From Granulicatella elegans ATCC 700633 (GTDB lineage Bacteria; Bacillota; Bacilli; Lactobacillales; Aerococcaceae): 64,000 bases of DNA. The translations under genes were made by a program, and so were the position numbers. The notes beneath the pieces were generated by a model that was not told the DNA's origin, searched no databases, and worked only from the letters and a program-made list of their open reading frames with translations. This document shows, one piece after another, positions 48,058-57,161 of this stretch (its first letter is position 1; each line of letters begins with the position of its first letter). The stretch is from the NCBI RefSeq assembly GCF_000162475.2, contig NZ_KI391971.1, forward strand, positions 1,668,222 to 1,732,221, in the 5' to 3' direction.

Positions 48058-48531
48058 CTATTCAACTACAGTTTTATCTAAAAATCCTGTTAAGAATTTT
48101 TCAACAATAAATGTACCTAAGAAGGCAAATAAAATATTCGACACAGCTACGCCAAATACACTAGGCCAGAATGGTACTTGTAAAGAGTAATACAATGCTG
48201 CAGCTACTACAAAACCACACCAAATTCCATAAGCAGCACTCTTCACATAAGAATTTTTAAAAATACGATTAAAAATATATAAACTCACTGATTGAATTAA
48301 AAATCCAGATAAAATATCAATCGGTCCAAGAGGGCTTGGAATATTACTAATCATTACACCAATTAAAATCCCTAATGACAATTGCGGTTTATAAAATGGA
48401 ACACCCATTAATAAAGTTGATAAACGGAACTGAAACATTCCGTAAGAAATAGGATTAATTAATGTTAAAACAACATATAATGCACCTATTAAAGTGTTTT
48501 GTGTTAATAATCTAATTTGTTTTTTATTCAC
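48058..48531 (-). CDS. queT: QueT-family queuosine precursor transporter
   Basis: The 157-residue protein has five hydrophobic segments and the QueT pattern: NTLIGALYVVLTLINPISYG (about 11-30), FQFRLSTLLMGVPFY and the GPIDILSGFLIQ loop. QueT is an ECF-type substrate-binding component that imports preQ1 or a related queuosine precursor. It starts at a GTG that shares one base with the queC stop. Its position behind queC under a preQ1 riboswitch supports the assignment. Confidence 0.9.
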   Translation of the reverse strand: MNKKQIRLLTQNTLIGALYVVLTLINPISYGMFQFRLSTLLMGVPFYKPQLSLGILIGVMISNIPSPLGPIDILSGFLIQSVSLYIFNRIFKNSYVKSAAYGIWCGFVVAAALYYSLQVPFWPSVFGVAVSNILFAFLGTFIVEKFLTGFLDKTVVE

Positions 48532-49175
48532 TATAAAATCTCCAATCCATTTGCTAAAAAGGCTTTATTTCGATCAATACAAGTTCCACATTTTCCACAT
48601 GGAGGATACACACCATTATAACAACTGTACGTCAATTCATAAGGAACTCCTAATTCGACTCCTTTTGCGACAATATCTTTCTTTTTCACTTGTCCAAATG
48701 GAGCTGTCAATCGAACTTTGCCTCCACTTCCTAATTGAACAGCCTGATTCATCGCTTCAATAAATTCAGGTGAGCAATCTGGATAAATGACTCCTGAATC
48801 ATCCAAGTGTGCCCCAAAATAAATTTCAGAAGCGCCTTTTTGCATCGCAATTCCTGCTAAAATCGAAATAAAAATTCCATTACGAAACTCCACTTCTGTA
48901 TTTGCTTCTGTTTGAGTCGCATAATCTCCTGTACTCACTTCAATATCATTACCAGCATTTAAAGACGATTTACTTCCTGAAAATATAGAACTTACCTCTA
49001 AAATTTGATGAGGAACTTTGTAATAGGCTGCAATTTTTCTAGCAGCTTCTAATTCCAATTCCTTATGCTTTTGATTATATGAAAATGAAATGGCTTCAAC
49101 CTGGGGATCTTGACTCAAAGCAAGCGATAATGCAGTTGAACTATCGACTCCACCACTTAATAATACTAATTTCAT
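48531..49175 (-). CDS. queC: 7-cyano-7-deazaguanine synthase QueC
   Basis: The 214-residue protein has the PP-loop LLSGGVDSSTALSLAL (about 4-19) and the C-terminal zinc site CYNGVYPPCGKCGTC. It makes preQ0 from 7-carboxy-7-deazaguanine with ATP and ammonia. An AAGGAG SD precedes the ATG. queD and queE, needed for the preceding steps, are not in this operon. Confidence 0.96.
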   Translation of the reverse strand: MKLVLLSGGVDSSTALSLALSQDPQVEAISFSYNQKHKELELEAARKIAAYYKVPHQILEVSSIFSGSKSSLNAGNDIEVSTGDYATQTEANTEVEFRNGIFISILAGIAMQKGASEIYFGAHLDDSGVIYPDCSPEFIEAMNQAVQLGSGGKVRLTAPFGQVKKKDIVAKGVELGVPYELTYSCYNGVYPPCGKCGTCIDRNKAFLANGLEIL

Positions 49176-49186
49176 CCTGATTCTCC

Positions 49187-49675
49187 TTAACGGTTATCCA
49201 CTTTTTCAGGATATAAATCATGATTCATCATACGGTGATCTGCTACTTGTTCCCATTTAGTACCTGGTTTTCCATAGTTACAATATGGATCAATAGAGAT
49301 TCCTCCACGTGGCGTAAATTTGCCCCAAACTTCAATATATTTTGGATCCATTAATTTTACTAAATCTTTCATAATGATATTCATGCAGTCTTCATGGAAA
49401 TCTCCACGATTTCTAAAGCTAAATAAGTATAATTTTAAAGACTTACTTTCTACCATACGTTCTCCTGGAACATAGCTAATATAAATTGTCGCAAAGTCAG
49501 GTTGACCTGTAATTGGACATAATGAAGTAAATTCTGGACAATTAAATTTTACAAAATAATCATTTTCCGGATGTTTATTTGGGAATGACTCTAGCACTTC
49601 TGGTGCATAATCGTCACGATAAACTGTTTTACTTCCTAAGTGTGTAATTTCTCCCATTTCTTCGTTTTTTCTCAT
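49187..49675 (-). CDS. queF: NADPH-dependent 7-cyano-7-deazaguanine reductase QueF
   Basis: The 162-residue protein is a short (type I) QueF with the active-site Cys in [17 protein letters not shown], the catalytic Asp in the same segment and the QueF motif [20 protein letters not shown]. It reduces preQ0 to preQ1. It is first in the operon, right after a preQ1-I riboswitch and its terminator. The SD is GGAAGAA. Confidence 0.96.
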   Translation of the reverse strand: MRKNEEMGEITHLGSKTVYRDDYAPEVLESFPNKHPENDYFVKFNCPEFTSLCPITGQPDFATIYISYVPGERMVESKSLKLYLFSFRNRGDFHEDCMNIIMKDLVKLMDPKYIEVWGKFTPRGGISIDPYCNYGKPGTKWEQVADHRMMNHDLYPEKVDNR

Positions 49676-49708
49676 TGTTCTTCCTTCTTTCCGGACTATT
49701 TAGACATA

Positions 49709-49745
49709 AAAAATTCCTGAAAAACACCATCGTTTTCCAGGAATT
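49709..49745 (-). terminator. Terminator of the preQ1 riboswitch
   Basis: Arms AATTCCTG/CAGGAATT, with T6 on the minus strand, lie between the aptamer and queF: the expression platform. Confidence 0.85.
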
Positions 49746-49771
49746 GATTGATCATTTCATGTTCAAATAAG

Positions 49772-49811
49772 CCCTAGTTTTGTTTATAGACAGGATGGTT
49801 ACGAACTGTCT
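49772..49811 (-). ncRNA. PreQ1-I riboswitch aptamer
   Basis: On the minus strand the stem ACAG/CTGT encloses TTCGTAACCATC and is followed by the A-rich tail CTATAAACAAAACTAGGG, the H-type pseudoknot pattern of class I preQ1 aptamers. It controls queF-queC-queT through the terminator downstream. A TAGAAT -10 (49819-49824) places transcription start just before the aptamer. Confidence 0.88.
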
Positions 49812-49844
49812 GACAAATATTCTACCATAAATGAAAGGAAATGA

Positions 49845-51191
49845 CTAGTCTTGAACTAAACGATGAATCCATTTTTGAGAATAAACACGATAAAGTCCTA
49901 CGACTACTTTTGTCACTTCTTCCATACCTGCACAAATGACAACGATAGTAACTGGTAAATGCCACACTCCTGCTGCTAGAAGAGATAATGGTACGCCGAC
50001 TAACCAGACACAACTCATTTCTAATTTCATTCCATAATGAGTATCCCCACCACCTCTTAAAACACCTACAACAATAACGGAATTAATCGTTTTTAAAATA
50101 AAAATGATTCCCATTACTTGTAATAATTGTTGACCAAGAGTATATACTTCTGGACTAATATGTCCAAATAATAATAATGTCCATTGTGGCGTTAAACTTT
50201 CAATAGCTCCAATGACTACACCCGTTATAATGGATAAAATAATAAATCGATAAGCATCTTTTTTTGCTCGATCAATTTTATTTTTCCCAATACTTTGCCC
50301 AAGCATAATACTACAACTACTTCCTAATCCACGTACGATAACAAATGCTAAACCTTGAATCGCAACTGCAATTTGCACCGCTGCAGTGGCTTGAGTTCCT
50401 ACCATCGCATAAGCTGCATTATAAAATACTTGCCCTAATGCCCAAAATGTTTCATTGACAATAACTGGTAAAGTTGTCTTCCAGTAGACCGTCCAAAACT
50501 CTTTTGGAATTTTTTGCAAATGTCGAATCGGAATTTGAAGCGGACCTTGATAACGTTTGATGACAAAAACTAACACTCCAATTTCAATCATTCTCGCTAC
50601 AACGGTTCCTAACGCTGCCCCGACAACTCCCATTGCTGGCAATCCTAATTTCCCAAAAATAAAAATATAATTAAAGAAAGCATTGGCGACAAAACTACTC
50701 ATCGTTGCTATTAATGGAACCCGTGGATTTCCTGTACTTCTTAAAGCACTACCTAATGAAAAACTCCATACAGTAATGACATAGGTTAAGGCAGCTACAC
50801 GTAAATAGTCTCCACCAGCTTGAACAACTGTTGCATCATGGGTAAATAATTCTAAAATTCCATAAGGGAATAACATTGCAACAAGCATAAATGCCACAGA
50901 AACAGCTGTAGACAACATTAAACTTGCTTGATTAATTTTTCGAACTTGAGGAACATCCCTTACACCCCAATATTGAGCGAATAAAACTGAGGAACCTGTG
51001 TTAATTCCAAAACAAATCAATGTAAATAAGAAAAACACTTGGTTTGCTAAACCAACACCAGCAATGCTCGCATCTCCAAGAGAGGAAATCATCATTGTAT
51101 CTAATGTGTTCAAAAATGAAGTTAGTAAACTTTGCAATGCAACAGGTATCGCAATCGCAAACATTTGTTGATAAAACGCCTTTGAATTCAT
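49845..51191 (-). CDS. MATE-family efflux transporter
   Basis: The 448-residue membrane protein has about 12 hydrophobic segments and two related halves, as in MATE (NorM-like) proteins. Typical features are MFAIAIPVALQSLLTSFLNT at the start and NQVFFLFTLICFGINTGSSV (about 49-68). These pumps export cationic drugs or metabolites using sodium or protons. A GGAGGATGAG SD precedes the ATG. It is monocistronic; no linked regulator gene is seen. Confidence 0.92.
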   Translation of the reverse strand: MNSKAFYQQMFAIAIPVALQSLLTSFLNTLDTMMISSLGDASIAGVGLANQVFFLFTLICFGINTGSSVLFAQYWGVRDVPQVRKINQASLMLSTAVSVAFMLVAMLFPYGILELFTHDATVVQAGGDYLRVAALTYVITVWSFSLGSALRSTGNPRVPLIATMSSFVANAFFNYIFIFGKLGLPAMGVVGAALGTVVARMIEIGVLVFVIKRYQGPLQIPIRHLQKIPKEFWTVYWKTTLPVIVNETFWALGQVFYNAAYAMVGTQATAAVQIAVAIQGLAFVIVRGLGSSCSIMLGQSIGKNKIDRAKKDAYRFIILSIITGVVIGAIESLTPQWTLLLFGHISPEVYTLGQQLLQVMGIIFILKTINSVIVVGVLRGGGDTHYGMKLEMSCVWLVGVPLSLLAAGVWHLPVTIVVICAGMEEVTKVVVGLYRVYSQKWIHRLVQD

Positions 51192-51317
51192 CTCATCCTC
51201 CTTTTATCCTGTATCTATTTTTTCTAAATCATTTTCTCTTAAACTATTCTATACTTTTGGAGAACTTCTTTCAATTGATTGTGTTAAAATACTTTTTTTC
51301 CCTTAAAATTTGAATCT

Positions 51318-51345
51318 GCCCTTAAAAAGGACACAATTTAAGGGC
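51318..51345. other. Hairpin in the MATE upstream region
   Basis: A perfect 8-base stem, GCCCTTAA/TTAAGGGC, lies between dps and the MATE gene. It has no clear T-run on the minus strand. It may be a leader structure or an operator; nothing else is visible in the gap. Confidence 0.4.
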
Positions 51346-51357
51346 TAATTTTTCCAA

Positions 51358-51391
51358 CAAAAAAACGGACGATTATCTCATCCGTTTTTCC
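51358..51391 (-). terminator. Terminator of dps
   Basis: Arms AACGGATG/CGTCCGTT with T7 on the minus strand, 20 bases after the stop. Confidence 0.87.
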
Positions 51392-51411
51392 ATTCTATTT
51401 TAGTGAACTGA

Positions 51412-51873
51412 TTAGATTCCAGGTGCTTCGTTTAAGTGTGCACGTAACATCCAGATTAATTTTTCAATATCGCCTTTGAAGCCGATGCAGATATCTTGTG
51501 ATACATCATCGCCTTCTTCTCCAGCAGCTTCTAAACCTTCTTGGTATAACCCTCTTAAGTATTCATATCCTACTAATAAATGTCTTACCCATTCATCAAT
51601 TGAACGCTCGTAAGATGCAGGAATATCTTGAATTTTTGTATTATCTGCAAATTCACGTAATGTTGAATATGGTGCTCCCCCAATAGTGATTAAGCGTTCT
51701 GAAACTTCATCTAATTGCTCATTGATTTCATCCATTAATTTATCCATTGCTGGGTGTAATGTTAAAAATCCACGTCCACGCATATACCAGTGTGCTTGGT
51801 GAATAATTGCTGCTTGTTGGCTTAAGTCAGCTACTAATTGATTTAATACTAATTTTGTTTTTTCTTTTGACAT
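51412..51873 (-). CDS. dps: Dps/Dpr ferritin-like DNA-protection protein
   Basis: The 153-residue protein has the Dps ferroxidase motif AAIIHQAHWYMRG (His28-Trp29) and the partner helix MDEINEQLDEVSERLITIGG (acidic ligands). It forms a 12-mer that stores iron oxidised by hydrogen peroxide. A PerR-like box overlaps its promoter. The start follows a GGGGGAATG SD region. It is monocistronic with its own terminator. Confidence 0.95.
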   Translation of the reverse strand: MSKEKTKLVLNQLVADLSQQAAIIHQAHWYMRGRGFLTLHPAMDKLMDEINEQLDEVSERLITIGGAPYSTLREFADNTKIQDIPASYERSIDEWVRHLLVGYEYLRGLYQEGLEAAGEEGDDVSQDICIGFKGDIEKLIWMLRAHLNEAPGI

Positions 51874-51898
51874 TTGTCATTCCCCCTTTATGAATAAA

Positions 51899-51927
51899 GT
51901 ATATCACAGAATAGAATAATTCTAAAC
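51899..51927 (-). promoter_or_regulatory. PerR-like box and promoter of dps
   Basis: The perfect dyad TAGAAT-A-ATTCTA (51912-51924) matches the PerR consensus TTATAATNATTATAA at 12 of 14 defined positions and lies over the spacer and -35 of a promoter with -10 TATACT (51899-51904). Peroxide control is inferred. Confidence 0.7.
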
Positions 51928-51973
51928 TAGAATGCTCATAATTTTTATAAAATTTTAAGTAATAAAGAAATAA

Positions 51974-52049
51974 ATAGACTTTTCGCTGTAGAAAACATGT
52001 ATGAAACCGTAAGGTTTGCTGCCGTCCCTTACTACTTCAGATAAAGTCC
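51974..52049 (+). repeat. Cloverleaf repeat, copy 10 (arms A and B missing)
   Basis: Outer stem GACTTT/AAAGTC, the CTGTAG/CTACTT-type inner flank and arm C AAACC-GTAA-GGTTT only. A conserved linker (52050-52088) joins it to copy 11. Confidence 0.7.
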
Positions 52050-52088
52050 AATCTCATTCATCGGACTCTCATACATACACGTCCAAAT

Positions 52089-52236
52089 AAATGGACTTTT
52101 CGTAGTAGTAAACGTAAGAGTAGCCGATAGGTTACTCTTACTCGGGGAAAATCGAGACTACAGGCTCGATTTTTAGCTAAGAGACTCGCAAGGTGAGGCT
52201 ACTAGCGTCCCTTACTACTACAGACAAAGTCCAATT
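52089..52236 (+). repeat. Cloverleaf repeat, copy 11 (complete)
   Basis: Outer stem TGGACTTT/AAAGTCCA and GTAGTAGTAA/TTACTACTAC. Arm A is AAGAGTAGCC/GGTTACTCTT. Arm B is AAAATCGAG/CTCGATTTT. Arm C is AGACTCGC/GTGAGGCT, closed by GCTA/TAGC. It ends 8 bases from the guaB stop. Confidence 0.82.
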
Positions 52237-52243
52237 TACGCCA

Positions 52244-53734
<1,491 letters not shown>

Positions 53735-53760
53735 CTAGAATCTGTAATTTTTTAATAGCT

Positions 53761-53788
53761 ACTATACCACGAACTAAATAAAATTCAA
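53761..53788 (-). promoter_or_regulatory. Promoter of guaB
   Basis: TTGAAT (53783-53788), 16 bases and TATAGT (53761-53766) on the minus strand, 38 bases upstream of the ATG. No guanine riboswitch is seen. Confidence 0.65.
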
Positions 53789-53934
53789 GTAGTTTTTCAT
53801 TAGAAAACGGTTAATTTATGAACATTATTTATCCTTTCTAATAAAAATATTCATATTTTTACGTTTTTTAATCCACCATTTTTTCATTTCAATATCTGTG
53901 CTACAATAAATACTATGAGTAAAGGGGGATTATC

Positions 53935-54615
53935 ATGAAAAAATTCATTTATATGGTAGCAAGTCTAGCATTTTTAACAGCTTGTCACTCTACCACTACT
54001 ACAGAAAACAAAGCAGAAACCACTCAAGCAACTGCTACAACTGAACAGACTACTGTAACGACTAAAAAAAGTAATGGAGAAGCTGATCTATCATTAGGGA
54101 TTCAAATGGTCGTTAACAAAAAACATAAACTTCCTGCTGATTATAATCCAGGAGAAAATCCAATTGCTGGAGAAAAAGTGAGGGAGCTTATTCAAAAAAT
54201 GCAAGAGTTAGGTTTCAGTATTAGCAATCAATATAGTGGATTTCGTTCCTATGAATACCAAACTCAGCTTTATCAAAACTATGTGAATAAAGATGGAAAA
54301 GAAGCAGCAGATACTTATTCTGCTCGTCCAGGATATAGTGAACACCAAACTGGTCTTGCTTTTGATATTTTAAATGGTTCTGGTGGATTATTAGGAGAAA
54401 ATCCTCAAGATAATAAAGCTATTGAATGGTTGCATAGCCACGCTCATGAATATGGCTTTATTGTAAGATTCCAAGAAGGAAAAGAAGCCATTACGGGTTA
54501 TCAAGCAGAAGCTTGGCATTTAAGATATGTAGGAGATATTGCAGAAAAAATCTATACTTCAAAACAAACACTAGAAGAATATTTTGGTGTAGAAGGCGGC
54601 AATTACGCTGACTGA
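53935..54615 (+). CDS. VanY-like D-alanyl-D-alanine carboxypeptidase lipoprotein (M15B)
   Basis: The 226-residue protein has the lipobox LTACH (Cys about 17), a T/E-rich linker and an M15B domain with the zinc motif SARPGYSEHQTGLAFDI (His and Asp ligands, about 137-153) and the C-terminal AEAWHLRYVG (third ligand). It trims peptidoglycan stem peptides outside the membrane as a DD- or LD-carboxypeptidase; LdcB/DacB-type activity is possible. A GGGGGAT SD precedes the ATG. No van resistance genes are nearby. Confidence 0.92.
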   Translation: MKKFIYMVASLAFLTACHSTTTTENKAETTQATATTEQTTVTTKKSNGEADLSLGIQMVVNKKHKLPADYNPGENPIAGEKVRELIQKMQELGFSISNQYSGFRSYEYQTQLYQNYVNKDGKEAADTYSARPGYSEHQTGLAFDILNGSGGLLGENPQDNKAIEWLHSHAHEYGFIVRFQEGKEAITGYQAEAWHLRYVGDIAEKIYTSKQTLEEYFGVEGGNYAD

Positions 54616-54624
54616 TACTAAAGA

Positions 54625-54660
54625 AAAAGCCGTTAATCATTCCTGATTAACGGCTTTTCT
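54625..54660. terminator. Bidirectional terminator after the VanY-like gene
   Basis: Arms AAAAGCCGTTAATCA/TGATTAACGGCTTTT between convergent genes; T-rich on the plus strand (TTTTCTTT). Confidence 0.85.
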
Positions 54661-54726
54661 TTATCATAAACAACGATAATCTCCAATTGTAAAGTAATTA
54701 GAGTATTTTTAGTTTTATTCCAATCT

Positions 54727-55473
54727 TTAATAAATCTGACAGTCTGTCACGATTGAATGTTGTTTTTCTTTTAATGATTCTAATCGTTCTTGATACAAAC
54801 TTGGGAAAGTTGTCATTCTTGCACGAAGAGGTCTTATTTTTAATACGGAAACTAAATAGTCTACAAATAATAAACAATTATTTCTCCACATTGTATACAA
54901 CTTAAATTGTGTTTTTCTAAATTTATAAAAAGTTACAGGCATGCATTGTACCATGAAATACGCATACATTTCTTCTAGCTTTTCGCTCACAGGATTAAAC
55001 GAACAAATATCATCTGGTGGTGACCAAGTAAATGATTCCTTCAATACTTTTTCCAAACGATTTTTAATTAATTGTACTTGTTCGTCAGTCACTTCTAAAC
55101 TATAAATATATAGTGTTTTTTGGTAATGTCTCTTACAAAATTTAAAATAATCTTCTCTTGGTGCTTTTAACAATACACCTTCGCCTCTAGCTCCATTTAA
55201 AATACAAGCTAATTCATCATAATTTCCATAAGAGTATACATAGCCTTCAATACAAATATCTACATGTCCTAAAACTCCCATGCCGATTTCCATCGCATGA
55301 ACGATAATTTCTAATTTTGATTTTGCTTCCGGAATTGGTCTAGCTTGACTTGTATCCACTTGGGATAAGTCCATTAACGGTAATAAACGAATTCCTTTTT
55401 CTACAATTCTTTCTCCCAATTTTACCATATTGAAAGAGATACACCTCGATTCATTTAACAGTTTCGTTGTCAT
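54727..55473 (-). CDS. Predicted permuted papain-like (NlpC/P60-type) protein of unknown function
   Basis: A 248-residue cytosolic-looking protein with no signal or membrane segment. The segment VLGHVDICIEGYVYSYGNYD (about 69-88) looks like the His strand of a permuted NlpC/P60 or DUF4105-type fold, and WRNNCLLFVDYLVSVL (about 197-212) like the Cys helix, with Cys in the usual N-C place. That fold call is inference from motif order. It lacks a good SD at the 55473 start, so a later ATG (55428) is possible. Single gene, own terminator downstream. Confidence 0.6.
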   Translation of the reverse strand: MTTKLLNESRCISFNMVKLGERIVEKGIRLLPLMDLSQVDTSQARPIPEAKSKLEIIVHAMEIGMGVLGHVDICIEGYVYSYGNYDELACILNGARGEGVLLKAPREDYFKFCKRHYQKTLYIYSLEVTDEQVQLIKNRLEKVLKESFTWSPPDDICSFNPVSEKLEEMYAYFMVQCMPVTFYKFRKTQFKLYTMWRNNCLLFVDYLVSVLKIRPLRARMTTFPSLYQERLESLKEKQHSIVTDCQIY

Positions 55474-55508
55474 TATATCATAACAAATCTTAAATCGTTA
55501 CAAAAATA

Positions 55509-55541
55509 AAAAAACTCCGGCAATTTTTTGCCGGAGAAAAA
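55509..55541 (-). terminator. Terminator of the BaiN-like flavoprotein gene
   Basis: Arms TCTCCGGCAA/TTGCCGGAG with T7 on the minus strand. Confidence 0.88.
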
Positions 55542-55652
55542 AAGGATAGAGTTTATTTACTTTTGGGAGGTAAATATTATTCTTTGGGAATGTCTAAAGT
55601 ATAGTCTCTAATTATGAAGATTTTATGACGAAACTATGCTCTTTTCATATTT

Positions 55653-56906
55653 TTACCAACCTTGTGCAGCATGTAATCCAGCAACATATCCTGTTACAAA
55701 TGCTGCTGTAATATTATAACCTCCAGTATATCCATGAATATCTAATAATTCTCCACAGAAATACACTCCTTGAGTAATTTTTGATTCTAATGTTTTTGGA
55801 TCAACTTCTTTTAGTTGAACTCCTCCACCCGTTACAAAACCTTTTTCAATTGGTAAACTTCCATTAACTGTAAATCTAAAATCTTGAATAGAGTTTAGCA
55901 ATTGTTGCACTTCTTGCTCAGTCATTTTACCAATTACTTTTTGAGAAGACAATCCAATTTGTTGAAGTAAAAATTCTGCATATCGTTCAGGCATCCATTC
56001 TTTTAACGGTGTCTTCACTGTTTTTTGTGGACTATTTTCTTTCCATTCTTGCCATTTGTCTAATAATTCCTGTTTTGTTAAATCAGGTTGTATATTTAGT
56101 GACATCGTAACTTCTTTAACGTTGTCTTTTTGTTGTAGCTGATGAACAAAGCTTGAGCAACGTAATACTGCTGGTCCACTGACACCAAAATGCGTGAAAA
56201 TCATATCCATTTGATGAGTAACGACTGCTTTTCCCTTTTGATTCAATACACTTAATGCAACATTTCTTAAAGAAAGAGCTCGTAATACGCCTTCTTTAAT
56301 GAAAGTTTCACTACTTGTTAGAGGGACTTCTGTAGCAAATAATGGGGTGATTGTATGTCCAACATTTCTAGCAATTCCGTATCCATCTCCAGTTGAACCT
56401 GTTTTCGGATAGGATTTTCCACCAAGTGCTAAAATAACTGCATCCCCTTCGATTCTTTCTCCATTATCTAATTCAACTGCTGAAAACTGTCCTTCTTCTA
56501 GGCGAATTGTTTTAACTTTTACATTTGTTCTCACTTGAATGCCCAATCGTTTAATTTCTTCGATAAATGTATTTAAAATAGTTTTAGCAGAATCGGATAC
56601 TGGAAACATTCTTCCATGGTCTTCTTCTTTTAATTGAACTCCTCGGTTTTGGAAAAATTCGATAATATCTTGGTTATCGAATTGGGAAAAGGCACTATGT
56701 AAGAATCGTCCGTTTCCTGGGATGTGTTTAATAATTTCGTCTCTTGAGCGGATGTTTGTTACGTTGCAACGTGTTCCGCCTGTTAAGAGTAATTTTCGTC
56801 CTAAGCTTGGATTTTTATCTAATAGAATTACTTCTGCGCCTGCTAATGCTGCACTTACGCTTGCCATTAGTCCGCTTGTTCCTCCACCTACTACAATGAC
56901 TTTCAT
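55653..56906 (-). CDS. HI0933/BaiN-type NAD(P)/FAD-dependent oxidoreductase
   Basis: The 417-residue flavoprotein has the FAD loop VVGGGTSGLMASVSAALAGA (about 4-23), GRKLLLTGGTRCNVTN (about 37-52) and the C-terminal YFCGELLDIHGYTGGYNITA (about 381-400), all hallmarks of the HI0933 family. Clostridial BaiN acts on bile-acid intermediates, but most members have no known substrate. A GGAGAAA SD precedes the ATG. No linked pathway genes are seen. Confidence 0.9.
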   Translation of the reverse strand: MKVIVVGGGTSGLMASVSAALAGAEVILLDKNPSLGRKLLLTGGTRCNVTNIRSRDEIIKHIPGNGRFLHSAFSQFDNQDIIEFFQNRGVQLKEEDHGRMFPVSDSAKTILNTFIEEIKRLGIQVRTNVKVKTIRLEEGQFSAVELDNGERIEGDAVILALGGKSYPKTGSTGDGYGIARNVGHTITPLFATEVPLTSSETFIKEGVLRALSLRNVALSVLNQKGKAVVTHQMDMIFTHFGVSGPAVLRCSSFVHQLQQKDNVKEVTMSLNIQPDLTKQELLDKWQEWKENSPQKTVKTPLKEWMPERYAEFLLQQIGLSSQKVIGKMTEQEVQQLLNSIQDFRFTVNGSLPIEKGFVTGGGVQLKEVDPKTLESKITQGVYFCGELLDIHGYTGGYNITAAFVTGYVAGLHAAQGW

Positions 56907-56981
56907 AATTTCTCCTTTGTATCTTTATTCGTAATTTTACTATAAGGGAATTGATACTTGACCGTCAAACTATAAGGTGAA

Positions 56982-57144
56982 TAAAGAGAAAATACTTTTG
57001 ATATAGTAACAAAGGACGGCAGCAGCCTTGCTACCGCAAGTCTCATGCCTAAAATTTGAGCCTCGGTCTCGAATTTTCCTTCCACTAATAACCATTTCCA
57101 TGGTTACTAGTGGTCTTGTTACTATGGAAAGTATTTTCTCTTTA
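56982..57144 (-). repeat. Cloverleaf repeat, copy 12 (complete)
   Basis: Outer stem TAAAGAGAAAATACTTT and partner AAAGTATTTTCTCTTTA. Arm A is CACTAGTAACC/GGTTATTAGTG. Arm B is GAG/CTC flanked by A/T. Arm C is AGACTTGCGG and partner, closed by GGCA/TGCC. It lies 18 bases past the histidine kinase stop, read on the minus strand. Confidence 0.82.
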
Positions 57145-57161
57145 TCAATTATATCATTCGC

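Noticed and set aside
53935-54615. Vancomycin resistance cluster suggested by the VanY-like gene
   Set aside because: No vanHAX, vanRS or vanZ genes are adjacent; such carboxypeptidases are common in cell-wall turnover.
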